Positions 42,109 to 50,995 of a stretch of DNA of 64,000 bases are shown piece after piece; positions within the stretch are counted from its first letter, which is position 1; each line of letters starts with the position of its first letter. A program made the position numbers and the translations under genes. The notes under the pieces are model-generated. The model saw only the letters and a list, made by a program, of their open reading frames with translations, was not told where the DNA came from and searched no databases. This stretch comes from Anticarsia gemmatalis (Eukaryota > Arthropoda > Insecta > Lepidoptera > Erebidae): contig NC_134775.1 in the NCBI RefSeq assembly GCF_050436995.1, positions 5,557,124 through 5,621,123 of the forward strand. The letters run 5' to 3'.

Positions 42109-42240
42109 TGTTGCTGTTTATGCTAGTCTCGAAGTACGCCCGTTTCTCATTAGCCAACGCATATGCAGCCTGATGTTTTAGATCGAGATAGTAATTTTTA
42201 TGTTGTTCCAGTTTAGTTCTTTTATACAGGGTGTTACAGA

Positions 42241-42640
42241 AGGTCTACCGAAAATAAAAAAAATGACTCTAGACATGATTCTGGTGCTTATGGCGTTGAA
42301 AATTTTCATCGGTTTGTTCTCGATTTTTCCGATTTTTTATGCGTTTTTTTTTATTTTTCTGGTATTATTTCGATAATACTACACAATGCAACATGAATAT
42401 GAAAAAAAACCCTCATATTACTGTTTTTCACAAAAAACAGCAATGGAATAAAACAACGTATAAATTCGCTATCAGCTGTTCGCGCGCGGCCAACGACACC
42501 GACGGTCGCGACGGTCGACGTCACGCCGCAAGTACCTACGCGCGCTACACAGTCACGATTACGCACACGGCGTCGCACTCACTAGTGTGCATCGTTGTGG
42601 TGGCGGGCGTGGCGTAGCCACATTTTAGGTTTTGTCTTTA
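42241..42640. repeat. Right arm of the 0.4 kb inverted repeat
   Basis: It pairs with 40176-40571. The pair spans 2.46 kb and could be a long-TIR transposon that gained a LINE, or two copies of one repeat that landed in opposite orientation. Confidence 0.85.
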
Positions 42641-42715
42641 CTGTTACGGTATGGCGAGAAACTCATTAATTTGACACTTGTCACTATTAGCGTTGTTGTT
42701 TATTGTTTTTTACAG

Positions 42716-43157
42716 CAAATTTTACATCAGTACCAGAAAGAGAAAAGATCAACAATAACTTGGATAGAGCTAATGATGATCCCAGTGAATCGGAGCCGTT
42801 ATTCACAGACGTTGATTTTATTCCAAAAAAGAAAATAAAAAGAGTCTTTCAGAAGATGATGTCACAATTTGCAGTGCAGAGTACAACCCAGAAGAGCAGT
42901 ACGCACAACGTTGGTCGAGTCCTGATAATACCGATTGCGAGTGTAACAAATCAATCCCGTAAAAACGATTTGTTGATGTAGCAGTGATGACAGAGCAGGA
43001 ATCAGAAATTAGGAGTGTAGAAGACTTAAATGAGAACATAAGAATATCGAATTTAATGTTTTGTAAGTTTATTTCGCATGAACTTGAACAACATACAGGC
43101 AAGAAACGTTATAACATTATGCAAAAAAATATAGAGGCCTTGAAAAATAATGATTAA
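42716..43157 (+). pseudogene. C-terminal exon remnant, MADF/BESS-like protein
   Basis: A good splice acceptor (TATTGTTTTTTACAG, ending 42715) precedes an open frame (TSVPEREKINNNLDRAND, FTDVDFIPKKK). Near 42830 the reading shifts to another frame, continuing SLSEDDVTICSAEYNPEEQ and later ISNLMFCKFISHELEQHTGKK to a TAA at 43155-43157, with one stop near 42959. The ending resembles the C-terminal segment of MADF/Adf-1 type proteins, which often follows an FCK.....L pattern. The assignment is tentative. A polyadenylation-type AATAATAAA follows near 43230. Confidence 0.4.
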
Positions 43158-43300
43158 AATCTTGTTAAGAAAATATTTTTTTAATAATATGGTTATGACT
43201 ATCTTTAATATATATTAAATAATAACACCGAATAATAAAAAAATATCAAACACTAATACTGGTTTTTGATTCACCGGAGATTAATCGATTAAACTCCGGT

Positions 43301-43559
43301 CTTCTTCTTATCGTATGGTTAGTGGTCAACCTAGTATCAAAGTTGTTCAAGCCGCCCGAAGGCCTTTGACATGGCTTAACGACTGTTATCTTAGAAGACA
43401 ACAACCGGGACCAACTTTTTACGTGCCCTCCGAAGCACGGAGACGCCCAGCTCAAATACCACTATACGGTCACCCATCCATAGAATGACCGCGCCAACGG
43501 TTGCTTCACCCACATATCGTTGTCAGACCGGTGAGCGCAACTGGCTATGGGCGCCTCTA
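43301..43559 (-). mobile_element. 5S rRNA-derived SINE
   Basis: It is flanked by a perfect 10 bp duplication AAACTCCGGT (43291-43300 and 43560-43569). On the minus strand the head matches the internal promoter part of 5S rRNA genes: GTGAAGCAACCGTTGG (A-box/IE area) and ATGGATGGGTGACCG (C box, 43481-43467). The body holds a core shared with the tRNA-SINEs (TTACGTGCCCTCCGAAGCAC at 43419-43438) and ends in a (GAA)n-like tail. 5S-derived SINEs are called SINE3. Confidence 0.88.
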
Positions 43560-43715
43560 AAACTCCGGTGATTTTAATCGATTACTTTTACTTGTTTTTC
43601 ACTGGAGATTCTCCGGTACGCACTGCTCCGGTGCAAACCACTACAAACAAGTAACCAATAACAAGAAAGTGCTAAAACAAATTGTTATCAATATCAATGA
43701 ACATGCGATTATCTG

Positions 43716-44186
43716 GTGTATGGCGAGAGTTTGGATTCTGGACGTACAGATGCAGAGCACGCCGTGCACTTTCACGAGCTTCACCAGTTTCCGGAGGCGG
43801 CGGAGTCCAGAGACGTCGATGAGCAGGCTCTCGACGACGGCGGCGACATCTCTGAGTCGGGGGCGGCGGGGGACTCCCTCGCGTCATCACGCGGGGCGTC
43901 GTCCTCCGTGTCACGAGCACGCACTGCACTCACTTCACTCGCGGCACTAATACTTGTGTCACTGTCACTTGTACGCGAGGAAGGCGCAGGGCGGCCCGCG
44001 ACGGTCGGGCGCCTGCTGCGGAGGGCGGCGAGGCGCGGGGGGACCTTATGGTCACGTTGGGCGGCGGACACGCGCGGGGCGCAGGCCTGGAGGCCGCGCG
44101 AGAGCGCGTCGATGCTCGGCCACGCGGGCCGGCCGCGGGGTTCGCACGAGGCGCGGCGGTTACGGGGTTCACACGCGGCGATGTAG
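43716..44186 (+). CDS. GC-rich plus-strand open frame, unknown
   Basis: This frame is open for 156 codons in a sharply CpG-rich island. The first half (EHAVHFHELHQFPEAAE, then DDGGDISES) has high GC at third positions and an acidic composition, as in a real moth exon; the second half becomes Arg/Ala-rich, as expected of random GC-rich DNA. It overlaps the opposite-strand env-fused frame from 43930 on. It may be an exon or promoter island of a nearby gene. No family is recognised. Confidence 0.25.
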   Translation: MYGESLDSGRTDAEHAVHFHELHQFPEAAESRDVDEQALDDGGDISESGAAGDSLASSRGASSSVSRARTALTSLAALILVSLSLVREEGAGRPATVGRLLRRAARRGGTLWSRWAADTRGAQAWRPRESASMLGHAGRPRGSHEARRLRGSHAAM

Positions 44187-44853
44187 GGCGCGTGGGCTCC
44201 TCCGGCGTCCTGCGGGAAGACCCCGGGCTGCCGACATTCAGCTGATTTAATTTTTGTATCGCTAACATTTCATTAATAAGACTATGTGGAGATATTATAC
44301 TTGGGTGCATTACATCCAATTGAGCAAACGTCATAGCGTCTTCTAATATTACTAATTTATCTAACAATAACTGCAAACTAAAATCTATTTGAATATATAA
44401 ATCTAAAAAGTGCAACTTATTTACTACGAAGTTATTACTAAGAGTGGGATTTTTTAACATAAGGCTTAATTTTTTCTGGTTCTGATCTAAAAGCTTAATC
44501 TGTTTAGTGAATTCTTCTACTGCATGTTTTGCTATGAATAATGACTGTTTTTGCGATATATTGATCTTGTTAACTGAACTACGTAGGTTAGATATTTCAT
44601 TTTCAAATTTTACCGCATCTTCATAATCCAAGTTACCTGTAATTGTTTTAACAATCGAACCTAATCCGTTAATAAATCGACGTCTAAATCTATGGTGTGG
44701 TGCAATAAATGTAATTTTCTTACCTATTAAATTTAAACTACTTTCTATTTGATCCTTATATGCTCTGTGCAAGTCATCATTATTTTCAGCAGCTTTAGTA
44801 TCGGTATATAATGCCATAAGCTTTAAGGTCGTTTCATGTAAATATTCATTCAT
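43930..44853 (-). pseudogene. env: Errantivirus env fragment fused to GC-rich sequence
   Basis: Residues 1 to about 205 match the envelope (baculovirus F-like) protein of insect errantiviruses: a basic cleavage-type site HRFRRR followed by FINGLGSIVKTITGNLDY (the fusion-peptide area) and a long helical stretch with KFENEISNLRSSVNKI. After about residue 205 (44236) the sequence changes abruptly to Pro/Arg/Ala-rich codons of the CpG island, ending at 43930. The membrane anchor is missing. The 5' side is cut at about 44871 by an RTE-like LINE. The matching N-terminal env piece may be at 50490-50615. Confidence 0.72.
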
Positions 44854-44895
44854 TCATTGGCCTGAATACATCTATTGCAGATGATTAAGGTGGCG

Positions 44896-46740
44896 TCAGG
44901 TAGAATTCGTGCACTTTTGTTCGTGGCTGAAAAGGCCTATGCGGGAGTGGCAACCGCGACCACATTTGCGACAGATAAAAGTACCAGAGGAAGATGAAGT
45001 GGTTGCGGTGCGTTGGTGTCGTAGGACACGTTTCTGTGCTAGGTGGCTGAGCCAGGTGGTATCGTGGGCAGTGACACCGTCCGCTAGGGCATGTCTCCAG
45101 GTGTCACGATCGTTAGCTGAGTTCTCCCAGGTTGAATGTTCAATTTTGAAAGTGCACATGTCTCGTTTTGCACTATCTTTAAAGCGTAACATTGGGCGGC
45201 CTACAGGTCTTTTGGCATCAGCTATTTCGCTTAATAGGATTTGTCTAGGCAAGCGAGTGTCTTCCATACGGTGAACATGCCCAAGCCAACGTAAACGTCG
45301 CTGTTTTAGCAGAGCCATTATACTTGGTAGTTTAGCAGCTGCCAATACTTCCTCGTTCGTTACCTTGTCTTCCCAAGTGATGCCTAATATTCTGCGGAGG
45401 CTGCGCATGTGAAAGTTATTTAATCTGCGCTCCTGTTTGGTGTAAGATGTCCAAGTTTCGGCGCCATACAAGAGTATACTTAAAATACATGTCTGGTAAA
45501 CCAGCATTTTTGTGCGGTTAGTCAAATGCTTATTGTCCCATACTCGTGTATTTAGCCTACCAAACATTGTAGAAGCCTTGCCTATGCGGACGCTTATCTC
45601 GTCATCAAGTGAGATTTTGTTTGACACAAGAGAGCCCAGGTAGCAGAGTTTGTCTACTATATCCAAAGGTGTGCCGTCAAGCAAGATGGTAGGTTTCGCG
45701 TTAACACCCTGCGCCATCACAACAGTCTTTTTGGCATTGATAGTCATGCAGAACTGCTTACAAGCATTAGAAAATTTATCGATAATCTTCTGCAATTCTT
45801 CTGGTGTTGTGGCTACAAAGGCTGCATCATCAGCGAACAAAAGGCTATCACCAAATAAATCTTCACGGTGACGCTTGGACTTAAGTAGCGCAATATTGTA
45901 GAGTTTACCATCGAATCTGGTGTGTAAATGTATCCCTTGTTGAGTATCACCGAAGGCTGTCCTTAGCAGCAACGAAAAGAAAATTCCAAATAGAGTTGGA
46001 GCCAATACACAGCCCTGTCGCACACCTCTTCTCATTTCAAAAGGCTCAGATGTTTTGCCATCGAAAACCACGGTACCTTTCATGTTTTCATGAAATGATT
46101 TAAGTATGGTTAGTAACCTGGGTGGACACCCTATTTTCTGTAGTGCTGTGTAAAGGCCCTCTCTGCTTACCGTGTCAAAAGCTTTATTTAGGTCTACAAA
46201 TGCTATGAATAAAGGTGTCGCCTGTTCTCTGCATTTTTCCTGAATTTGTCGGAGGCTAAATATCATGTCAGTTGTAGAGCGCCCCGCACGAAATCCACAC
46301 TGTGACTCGGGATAGACACGGCTCGCCAGTTTTTGTAATTTAGCCAGGATTAGCCTAGCAAATAATTTGCCTACAATGCTTAACAAGGAGATCCCCCGAT
46401 ATGAATTGCAGTCACCTCGATCACCTTTGCCTTTGTATAGTGTTATGATGTTGGCGTCTCGCATATCCTGTGGTACATTTTCTTCGCGCCAACATTTAAT
46501 AATTAAGTTGTACAGTAAAGGCCGGGCGCAACCCAGCTTAATAATTTCGGTTTGAATACCATCAGGTCCAGGACTCTTACCGCACTTAAGGTGACTAACA
46601 GCAAGCTGAAACTCTTCTAGCGAGGGTTCCTCGTCTAGTTCTCTCCACAACGGGAATGCAGGAATGGTGTTTAATGCATCCGATGGCAAATTTATAGGAT
46701 GGGAATACAGCTTTGTGTAGTGTTCTACCCAGCGTGACAT
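44896..46740 (-). CDS. RTE-like reverse transcriptase with C-terminal zinc finger
   Basis: The open frame of 614 codons has KCGKSPGPDGIQTEIIK, ITLYKGKGDRGDCNSYRGI, QCGFRAGRSTTDMI, FVDLNKAFDTVSREGL, GVRQGCVLAPTLF and the catalytic FADDAA. The thumb region includes YGAETWT and RRLRWLGHVHRM, and the protein ends with a Cys/His finger CRKCGRGCHSRIGLFSHEQKC-type motif (positions about 590-611). No stop interrupts it. The frame also reads upstream of the first Met (to about 46850) until the deletion. Conserved motifs suggest a fairly young copy. Confidence 0.88.
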   Translation of the reverse strand: MSRWVEHYTKLYSHPINLPSDALNTIPAFPLWRELDEEPSLEEFQLAVSHLKCGKSPGPDGIQTEIIKLGCARPLLYNLIIKCWREENVPQDMRDANIITLYKGKGDRGDCNSYRGISLLSIVGKLFARLILAKLQKLASRVYPESQCGFRAGRSTTDMIFSLRQIQEKCREQATPLFIAFVDLNKAFDTVSREGLYTALQKIGCPPRLLTILKSFHENMKGTVVFDGKTSEPFEMRRGVRQGCVLAPTLFGIFFSLLLRTAFGDTQQGIHLHTRFDGKLYNIALLKSKRHREDLFGDSLLFADDAAFVATTPEELQKIIDKFSNACKQFCMTINAKKTVVMAQGVNAKPTILLDGTPLDIVDKLCYLGSLVSNKISLDDEISVRIGKASTMFGRLNTRVWDNKHLTNRTKMLVYQTCILSILLYGAETWTSYTKQERRLNNFHMRSLRRILGITWEDKVTNEEVLAAAKLPSIMALLKQRRLRWLGHVHRMEDTRLPRQILLSEIADAKRPVGRPMLRFKDSAKRDMCTFKIEHSTWENSANDRDTWRHALADGVTAHDTTWLSHLAQKRVLRHQRTATTSSSSGTFICRKCGRGCHSRIGLFSHEQKCTNST

Positions 46741-46823
46741 CTGCTGCTCCTTATCGCTAATTACAGAACCATCATCAGCCTTGAGTGGTGCCGTCTTTTT
46801 TGGAACTGGGCCAAGCGCTCTTT

Positions 46824-47114
46824 TTATCCCCTGATAGCGTTTAGTAGCTCGTTCCGAACAGCGAATCCCACTCCATGCTCTCGATGTTCACTGGAGGCTT
46901 TTCCTTTCCAGCAGAATGTGAAGTTTTTTTCACGGAAAGAACCTTCGTCAGCTAGTCTTGTTTCTTGTAGGGCCGCAATCATAACGTTTAGCCCAAGTAA
47001 TTCGCTGTCAATGACAGCTGTTTTGCGGAGATGTACGCAATCGCAATCGGTGCTTCCATTGATGTTCGGGAAGCCTATCCTCATTGTTCGGACATTCCAT
47101 GTACCTATTCTCAT
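46824..47114 (-). pseudogene. RTE-like endonuclease, truncated
   Basis: It starts MRIGTWNVRTMRIG (ATG 47114) and has VIDSELLGLNVMIAALQETRLADEG, the first third of an AP-type endonuclease. It reaches GVGFAVRNELLNA, then hits a stop; the middle and C-terminal thirds (including the SDH box) are absent, so about 150-200 codons were deleted before the RT frame resumes in another phase. Confidence 0.8.
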
Positions 47115-47645
47115 GGTGGCAGATGCTTCATGATAGTTTTTATCTCTGTTCTTCTTAGCCGCAGGTGATTAAGGTGACGGCACCATCTGTCTAGTTATTA
47201 TCCTAGTGCACCCTTCACCCAAAGGGTACAAGACAGCACCGAGACGGACTAGTAACTTATTGGCCGGGGGCTGCCCAGCTTGAAGCGGGCGTTAACTAGT
47301 CAATGGGCCTACGATGGACCCTCCCACTGTCGAGAGTGACCCCTGGCGCCCGCGCTTACGTCTATCTGCGCGGACTTATAACCGGTCACTGCCACTACCC
47401 GTGTTGTTATCCACTCCAGCAAGCTAGAGTGGGTGAAGTGTCCTCTCCACTGACGCCACACTGCCTGGGACTTCTCTGGGACCACTCTTTTGGTAACGCA
47501 TGTCTTCCCAGGAACCGTTACCCTCTCGACCTAAATGCCAGAATCCACAGGAATGACGAGTCAATACATGTGGTGACAGTTCGGTTGCAGGTGCATGACG
47601 GCTGGCACCGAGCCGGGTTTGTTTCAAGTTTTCCTTCTCTGTAAT
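47115..47645 (-). other. 5' UTR of the RTE-like LINE
   Basis: GC-richer than its surroundings, no convincing ORF. It contains GGTACAAGACAGC and GCTGGGCAGCCCCCGGCCA on the respective strands. The assignment rests on continuity with the endonuclease start. Confidence 0.5.
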
Positions 47646-47903
47646 CATTTACGTGGAGCAAGAGCCAATTACCAAATATACTGAGGCACTTCCGCTGTCG
47701 ACTAATCAACTATCGTTTCATATATTGTATTGTAACCGATGTATCCGATGTATACGATTGAGATCATAAAAGGAAGTGGCACGTAACGAGTTGATTCAAC
47801 GTTGTAGACTAGATGTTGTGGCGTCCCGTGGCGTCCCGAACGTGGCGCGGCCACAACCCGCCCGCGACACGACACTCCCGACCAACAACACTCCACGTAA
47901 ATG
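47646..47903. mobile_element. Solo LTR or small TIR element
   Basis: Perfect inverted ends CATTTACGTGGAG (47646-47658) and CTCCACGTAAATG (47891-47903) enclose 258 bp with a CATAAAA box, a GC-rich end and no ORF. The flanks GTAAT / GTAAA are only weakly duplicated. The size and internal promoter-like layout fit a solo LTR; a MITE is the alternative. Confidence 0.5.
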
Positions 47904-49130
47904 TAAATAACATAATGGACAAGTTAATAGCGTTACGGCGATACGTGAGTCAACTTAAATTTAGATTATACCATCCTAAAAATACTGTTGCGTATGATAA
48001 ACATTAAACATAATGATATAAGTCTATAACTAACGATTAGGGTTCCGTGATCGTTTCACCATCCGCCTCCTCTCGCTTGCTTACCGACTCGTCCATTGCG
48101 TTTGCCGTGGGTTCCGTACTCAACATAATCAGCTAGCCTCTGCACCACTAACACGTGAATTTGTCAATTCAGATGTCTACAAAATTAAAATATAAAAATA
48201 AATAGGCAATTATGCGGCATTTAGGTACAGAACCCTGTGTGCGACCACCCAAGTTTTAGTATACCAAGACGACGTGTGACAATATTCAACTAGAGATAAA
48301 ATTTTCAATTGGAATACTAAAAGTTGGTTCTCAGTGGGATCACGTCTAAGACATATTCAATCGAGTTATCGAAATAGGCCATAATTATTGTTATTTAAAG
48401 TGTACAGCAATGTTGCCATAGTTGTAGTTGTGAAAATAACAAACTTAATTTAATAATCAAAGATGTCGTAAGCATGATCACGAGGGACATATTTGGTGTC
48501 ACAAAGTAAGCGCGTCTGGAGTGTAACACAAATATTGTGAGGATGCGGTACGTACCGTGTGCAATATTAGAGAAATGTTCAGTTTATATCATTTGTATCA
48601 CAATATTTTAATATGTTACAACACTGACGCAGTATCGGCCGTCTAAATGGCGCCTCCGCGTTTTACACCGAGGTACAAATTTTACTACTGGACCAGCCAA
48701 AAGACCTTAAAACTATCATCATCAATGACTACAACGTAGACGTGTTCGCACTGCAATAGAAACGTGTGTTTTTAAAATGAAATGAATGACTTTACAACAT
48801 TGTAGTGATTGATGACGTTTCTCTCTCATCCTTTGAGCGTCGAGGCACTAGTGCGGTCACAGGAGCGCACTAGTACGTCGTGTTCTCAAAACCTTTCCGT
48901 TAAACCTCGAAACTGAACATTAACAGAGATGTAACACTACATAAATGCGAAGAGCGCACTGACGCACGCTCGCTAAGCGACCGTCTAACGACGTGCAATT
49001 ACCGACGATGTGACAACCCTAACAGTATGGTAACACGTGGCAACACTCATTGAAAAACGAACATATTTGACAGGTTGAATTTTTTTATCCTAAAAGTGTT
49101 CTCGACACTGGCAACACACGTTAACCCGGC
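47904..49130. other. Intergenic DNA without a recognised gene
   Basis: Mixed composition. It contains GGGTTCCGT repeats near 48040-48110 and a CACTAGTGCG / CGCACTAGTAC inverted pair near 48845-48875. Part may be the long 3' UTR of the stathmin copy to the right. No ORF over about 70 codons is supported. Confidence 0.45.
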
Positions 49131-49366
49131 GAGTTATTTGCGCAGTCGCGTCGGACCGTCACAAGCTGCGAGCGTAGCGACACGAATAGAGCTATGGAAA
49201 ATAAATGCAGGGTTAAATGCGTCGTTATAAAAAATGAATATATGTTTCGCTAGGTTCGTGTGTCGCCGGTGCGGAGGTCACGGTTAATGTCTTAGGTCGA
49301 GGGATAGTGATTGAGTCCGTCATATGTTGCAGTAGCAGGTGTTGTGAGTGTTGGTGCGTGGCGGCT

Positions 49367-50245
49367 CTAGCCGGAGGTGGCGGTGCCCGCGCTCTCCACG
49401 CGCGCGCTCTTGTTCTGTCGCACCAGCTCCGCACGTCGCTCCTCCTTTTTGACGAAATCTAGTTTCTTCTGGATTTCCTTCTCCCTATTCTGTTCAGCGA
49501 TGGTCAGTTTAGTCTCGATGTCTTTGGTGATCACTTCCACCTTCGCAGTGGCGGCCGAACGCACCTCGGCTAGCTTATTATTGTGGTTGCGTAGTTTCTC
49601 CTTCTGCTCGGCCTCGATCAACAGCCGGCGGTCGGCGGCCTGCTGCAGCTACTCTTGGATAGCGCTTTCCAACTGCTGGAAACGTTCCTGGTTGCCGGCG
49701 CGCACTTTCTTCACCTGCTCTTCATGTTCGCGCAGGCGCTCGAGCATCTTTTTGATGTTCTCGTCACGCTTGTCGGCGGCAGTGTTCATTTTTTCCTCGA
49801 TCGCCTTGTAGACCTCCGCCGTCTGCTGTTCCAGGGTCAGCCTGGTCTTTTCAACTCCCTCCAAGTGGTCCTTGAGACGCGCGCGCAGCTCGTTGATGTA
49901 GGCCTCGCGCTTCTCCTCGTGCGTCTCCATCTTGGCGTCGAGCGCCTCCTTTGTGTTCACGATGAAGCTGTTGGTCTGTTCGCTGCGGATGCGAGACGCC
50001 TCTTCGATCTTCTGCATTTTCTGCGCGATAGCCGCCATCTTGCTTGCTTCCAAGCTACGTCTCCTCTCCTCAGCAGCCTTCAATTTCTCCTGGATCTCTT
50101 CCACCGAGGGTGTCTTCTCGGGCGAGTCGGCGCGGCGCGGGACTGGCACGCCCACTGGCTCTGCCAGAATCACCTCGTACGCGAGACCGCCCTTCGACAT
50201 CTCCTGGCAGCGGATTTCGGTAGATTTAGCAGCTTCAACTTCCAT
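49367..50245 (-). pseudogene. stathmin-like: Stathmin retrocopy with one stop
   Basis: The frame from ATG 50245 (MEVEAAKSTEIRCQEMSKGG) shows the stathmin pattern: AYEVILAEP, SVEEIQEKLKAAEERRRSLEA (tubulin-binding helix), then long charged helical repeats. A TAG at 49649-49651 interrupts after 198 codons, where AAG (Lys in the family context E-K-L-Q-Q) is expected; the same frame runs on to GTATSG and a stop at 49367. About 293 codons without any intron point to a processed copy of the host stathmin mRNA, which regulates microtubule turnover. 5' UTR-like sequence reaches about 50388; no clear poly(A) tract was found. An intact gene with a read-through stop is less likely. Confidence 0.78.
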
Positions 50246-50489
50246 TGCTTTGCTTTGTTTGAACTTCAGGTAACAAAGAAACTCAAAGGATCTTCAAGAA
50301 CGTCCGCTGCACACAAAGGACCAACAAGTTTTACTTAACTAAAAGCTCGATACAAAAACTTTATAACTCCTTATCGCCGTTGAAACAGTTATTTTAAATT
50401 AAATTTAAATAAAGACAGGATATGAGTTAATGGTAGACGTTTTAGTTCATAAATCCATCATGTAAATAAGATACGTTATAAACACACGC
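50246..50489 (-). other. 5' UTR-like part of stathmin copy and junction
   Basis: 50246-50388 probably belongs to the copied mRNA; left of that an AT-rich junction leads to the env/integrase piece. No gene is seen. Confidence 0.4.
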
Positions 50490-50966
50490 CAAACTAAAAG
50501 TCTACCTGCTTTAAAATTTGACCTTGTTTTATTAAAAGAATACCGTTAGAGTTATCTACGGGATTAAGGGCCAGGTTGGCGGCTGCGTGGAGCACGAAGG
50601 CTCCTGTGACGAAGATCCTAAAACAAGGTGTGGTCTTCGTAAAAGCTTGAAATGAACTCGAATAGATTTAGAATTGGGATGACTTCCTATTATTTCAGTT
50701 TTAGCCACCTGCTTATACACTGTTTCACCTACCTTAAACATTGTAGCTTCAGCTGCCTGATTCCGCTTTTCTATTACCTGTTCCTTATTCTTAGATACGT
50801 GGGCCGCTATGCATTCCTGGACTGCTTCTGCATTTTTACGGTGATTAAGAACATAGTCTTGGTAAAATTCCTTAGGATAATATATTTCTAACGGATTCCG
50901 GGATGCTGTATGACCAAACAACAGTTCACGTGGTGAATAGCCAGTGGTAGAGTGAAAAGCATTGTT
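50490..50966 (-). pseudogene. pol/env: Integrase C-terminus and env start of element C
   Basis: From 50966 leftwards the integrase continues directly from the piece at 59217 on the other side of element D: HSTTGYSPRELLFGHTASRNP, then a C-terminal tail with VGETVYKQVAK. In an overlapping frame (about 50615-50490) a hydrophobic start and NPVDNSNGILLIKQG look like the N-terminal signal and first residues of an errantivirus env, ending at a stop by 50490. The remainder of env is missing here; a later env part lies at 43930-44853. The overlap of pol end and env start is normal for the family. Confidence 0.65.
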
Positions 50967-50970
50967 ATAT

Positions 50971-50995
50971 GGGCGGATTTTTTAAAACGTGTACC
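50971..50995 (+). repeat. Left terminal inverted repeat of element D
   Basis: It is identical to the reverse complement of 59188-59212 over 25 bp. Confidence 0.95.

Larger units (their letters stand above)
40565..42240 (-). mobile_element. Chimeric LINE fragments between the inverted arms
   Basis: Two different LINE RT pieces lie head to tail in one direction: piece 1 about 42235-41145 (interrupted by a SINE) and piece 2 about 41145-40570. Each contains its own RT start motif. They are joined in frame. Confidence 0.75.
44876..47645 (-). mobile_element. RTE-like LINE with internal deletion
   Basis: Read leftwards it has a GC-rich 5' UTR (47645-47115), an endonuclease start, a deletion, then a 614-codon RT frame and a short 3' end. 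The 3' end (ACGCCACCTTAATCATCTGC, 44895-44876) resembles a 5' UTR segment (GTCACCTTAATCACCTGC, about 47179-47162). The endonuclease pattern GTWNVRTM is typical of RTE/Proto2-type elements. It separates pieces of an errantivirus env. Confidence 0.78.

Noticed and set aside
43460..43559. 5S rRNA gene
   Set aside because: Only the internal promoter half resembles 5S; the 5' part diverges, the body is SINE-like and a 10 bp duplication flanks it.
49655..50338. 227-codon plus-strand ORF opposite stathmin
   Set aside because: It is the antisense shadow of a highly biased Glu/Lys/Arg coding sequence; the minus-strand reading has clear stathmin motifs.
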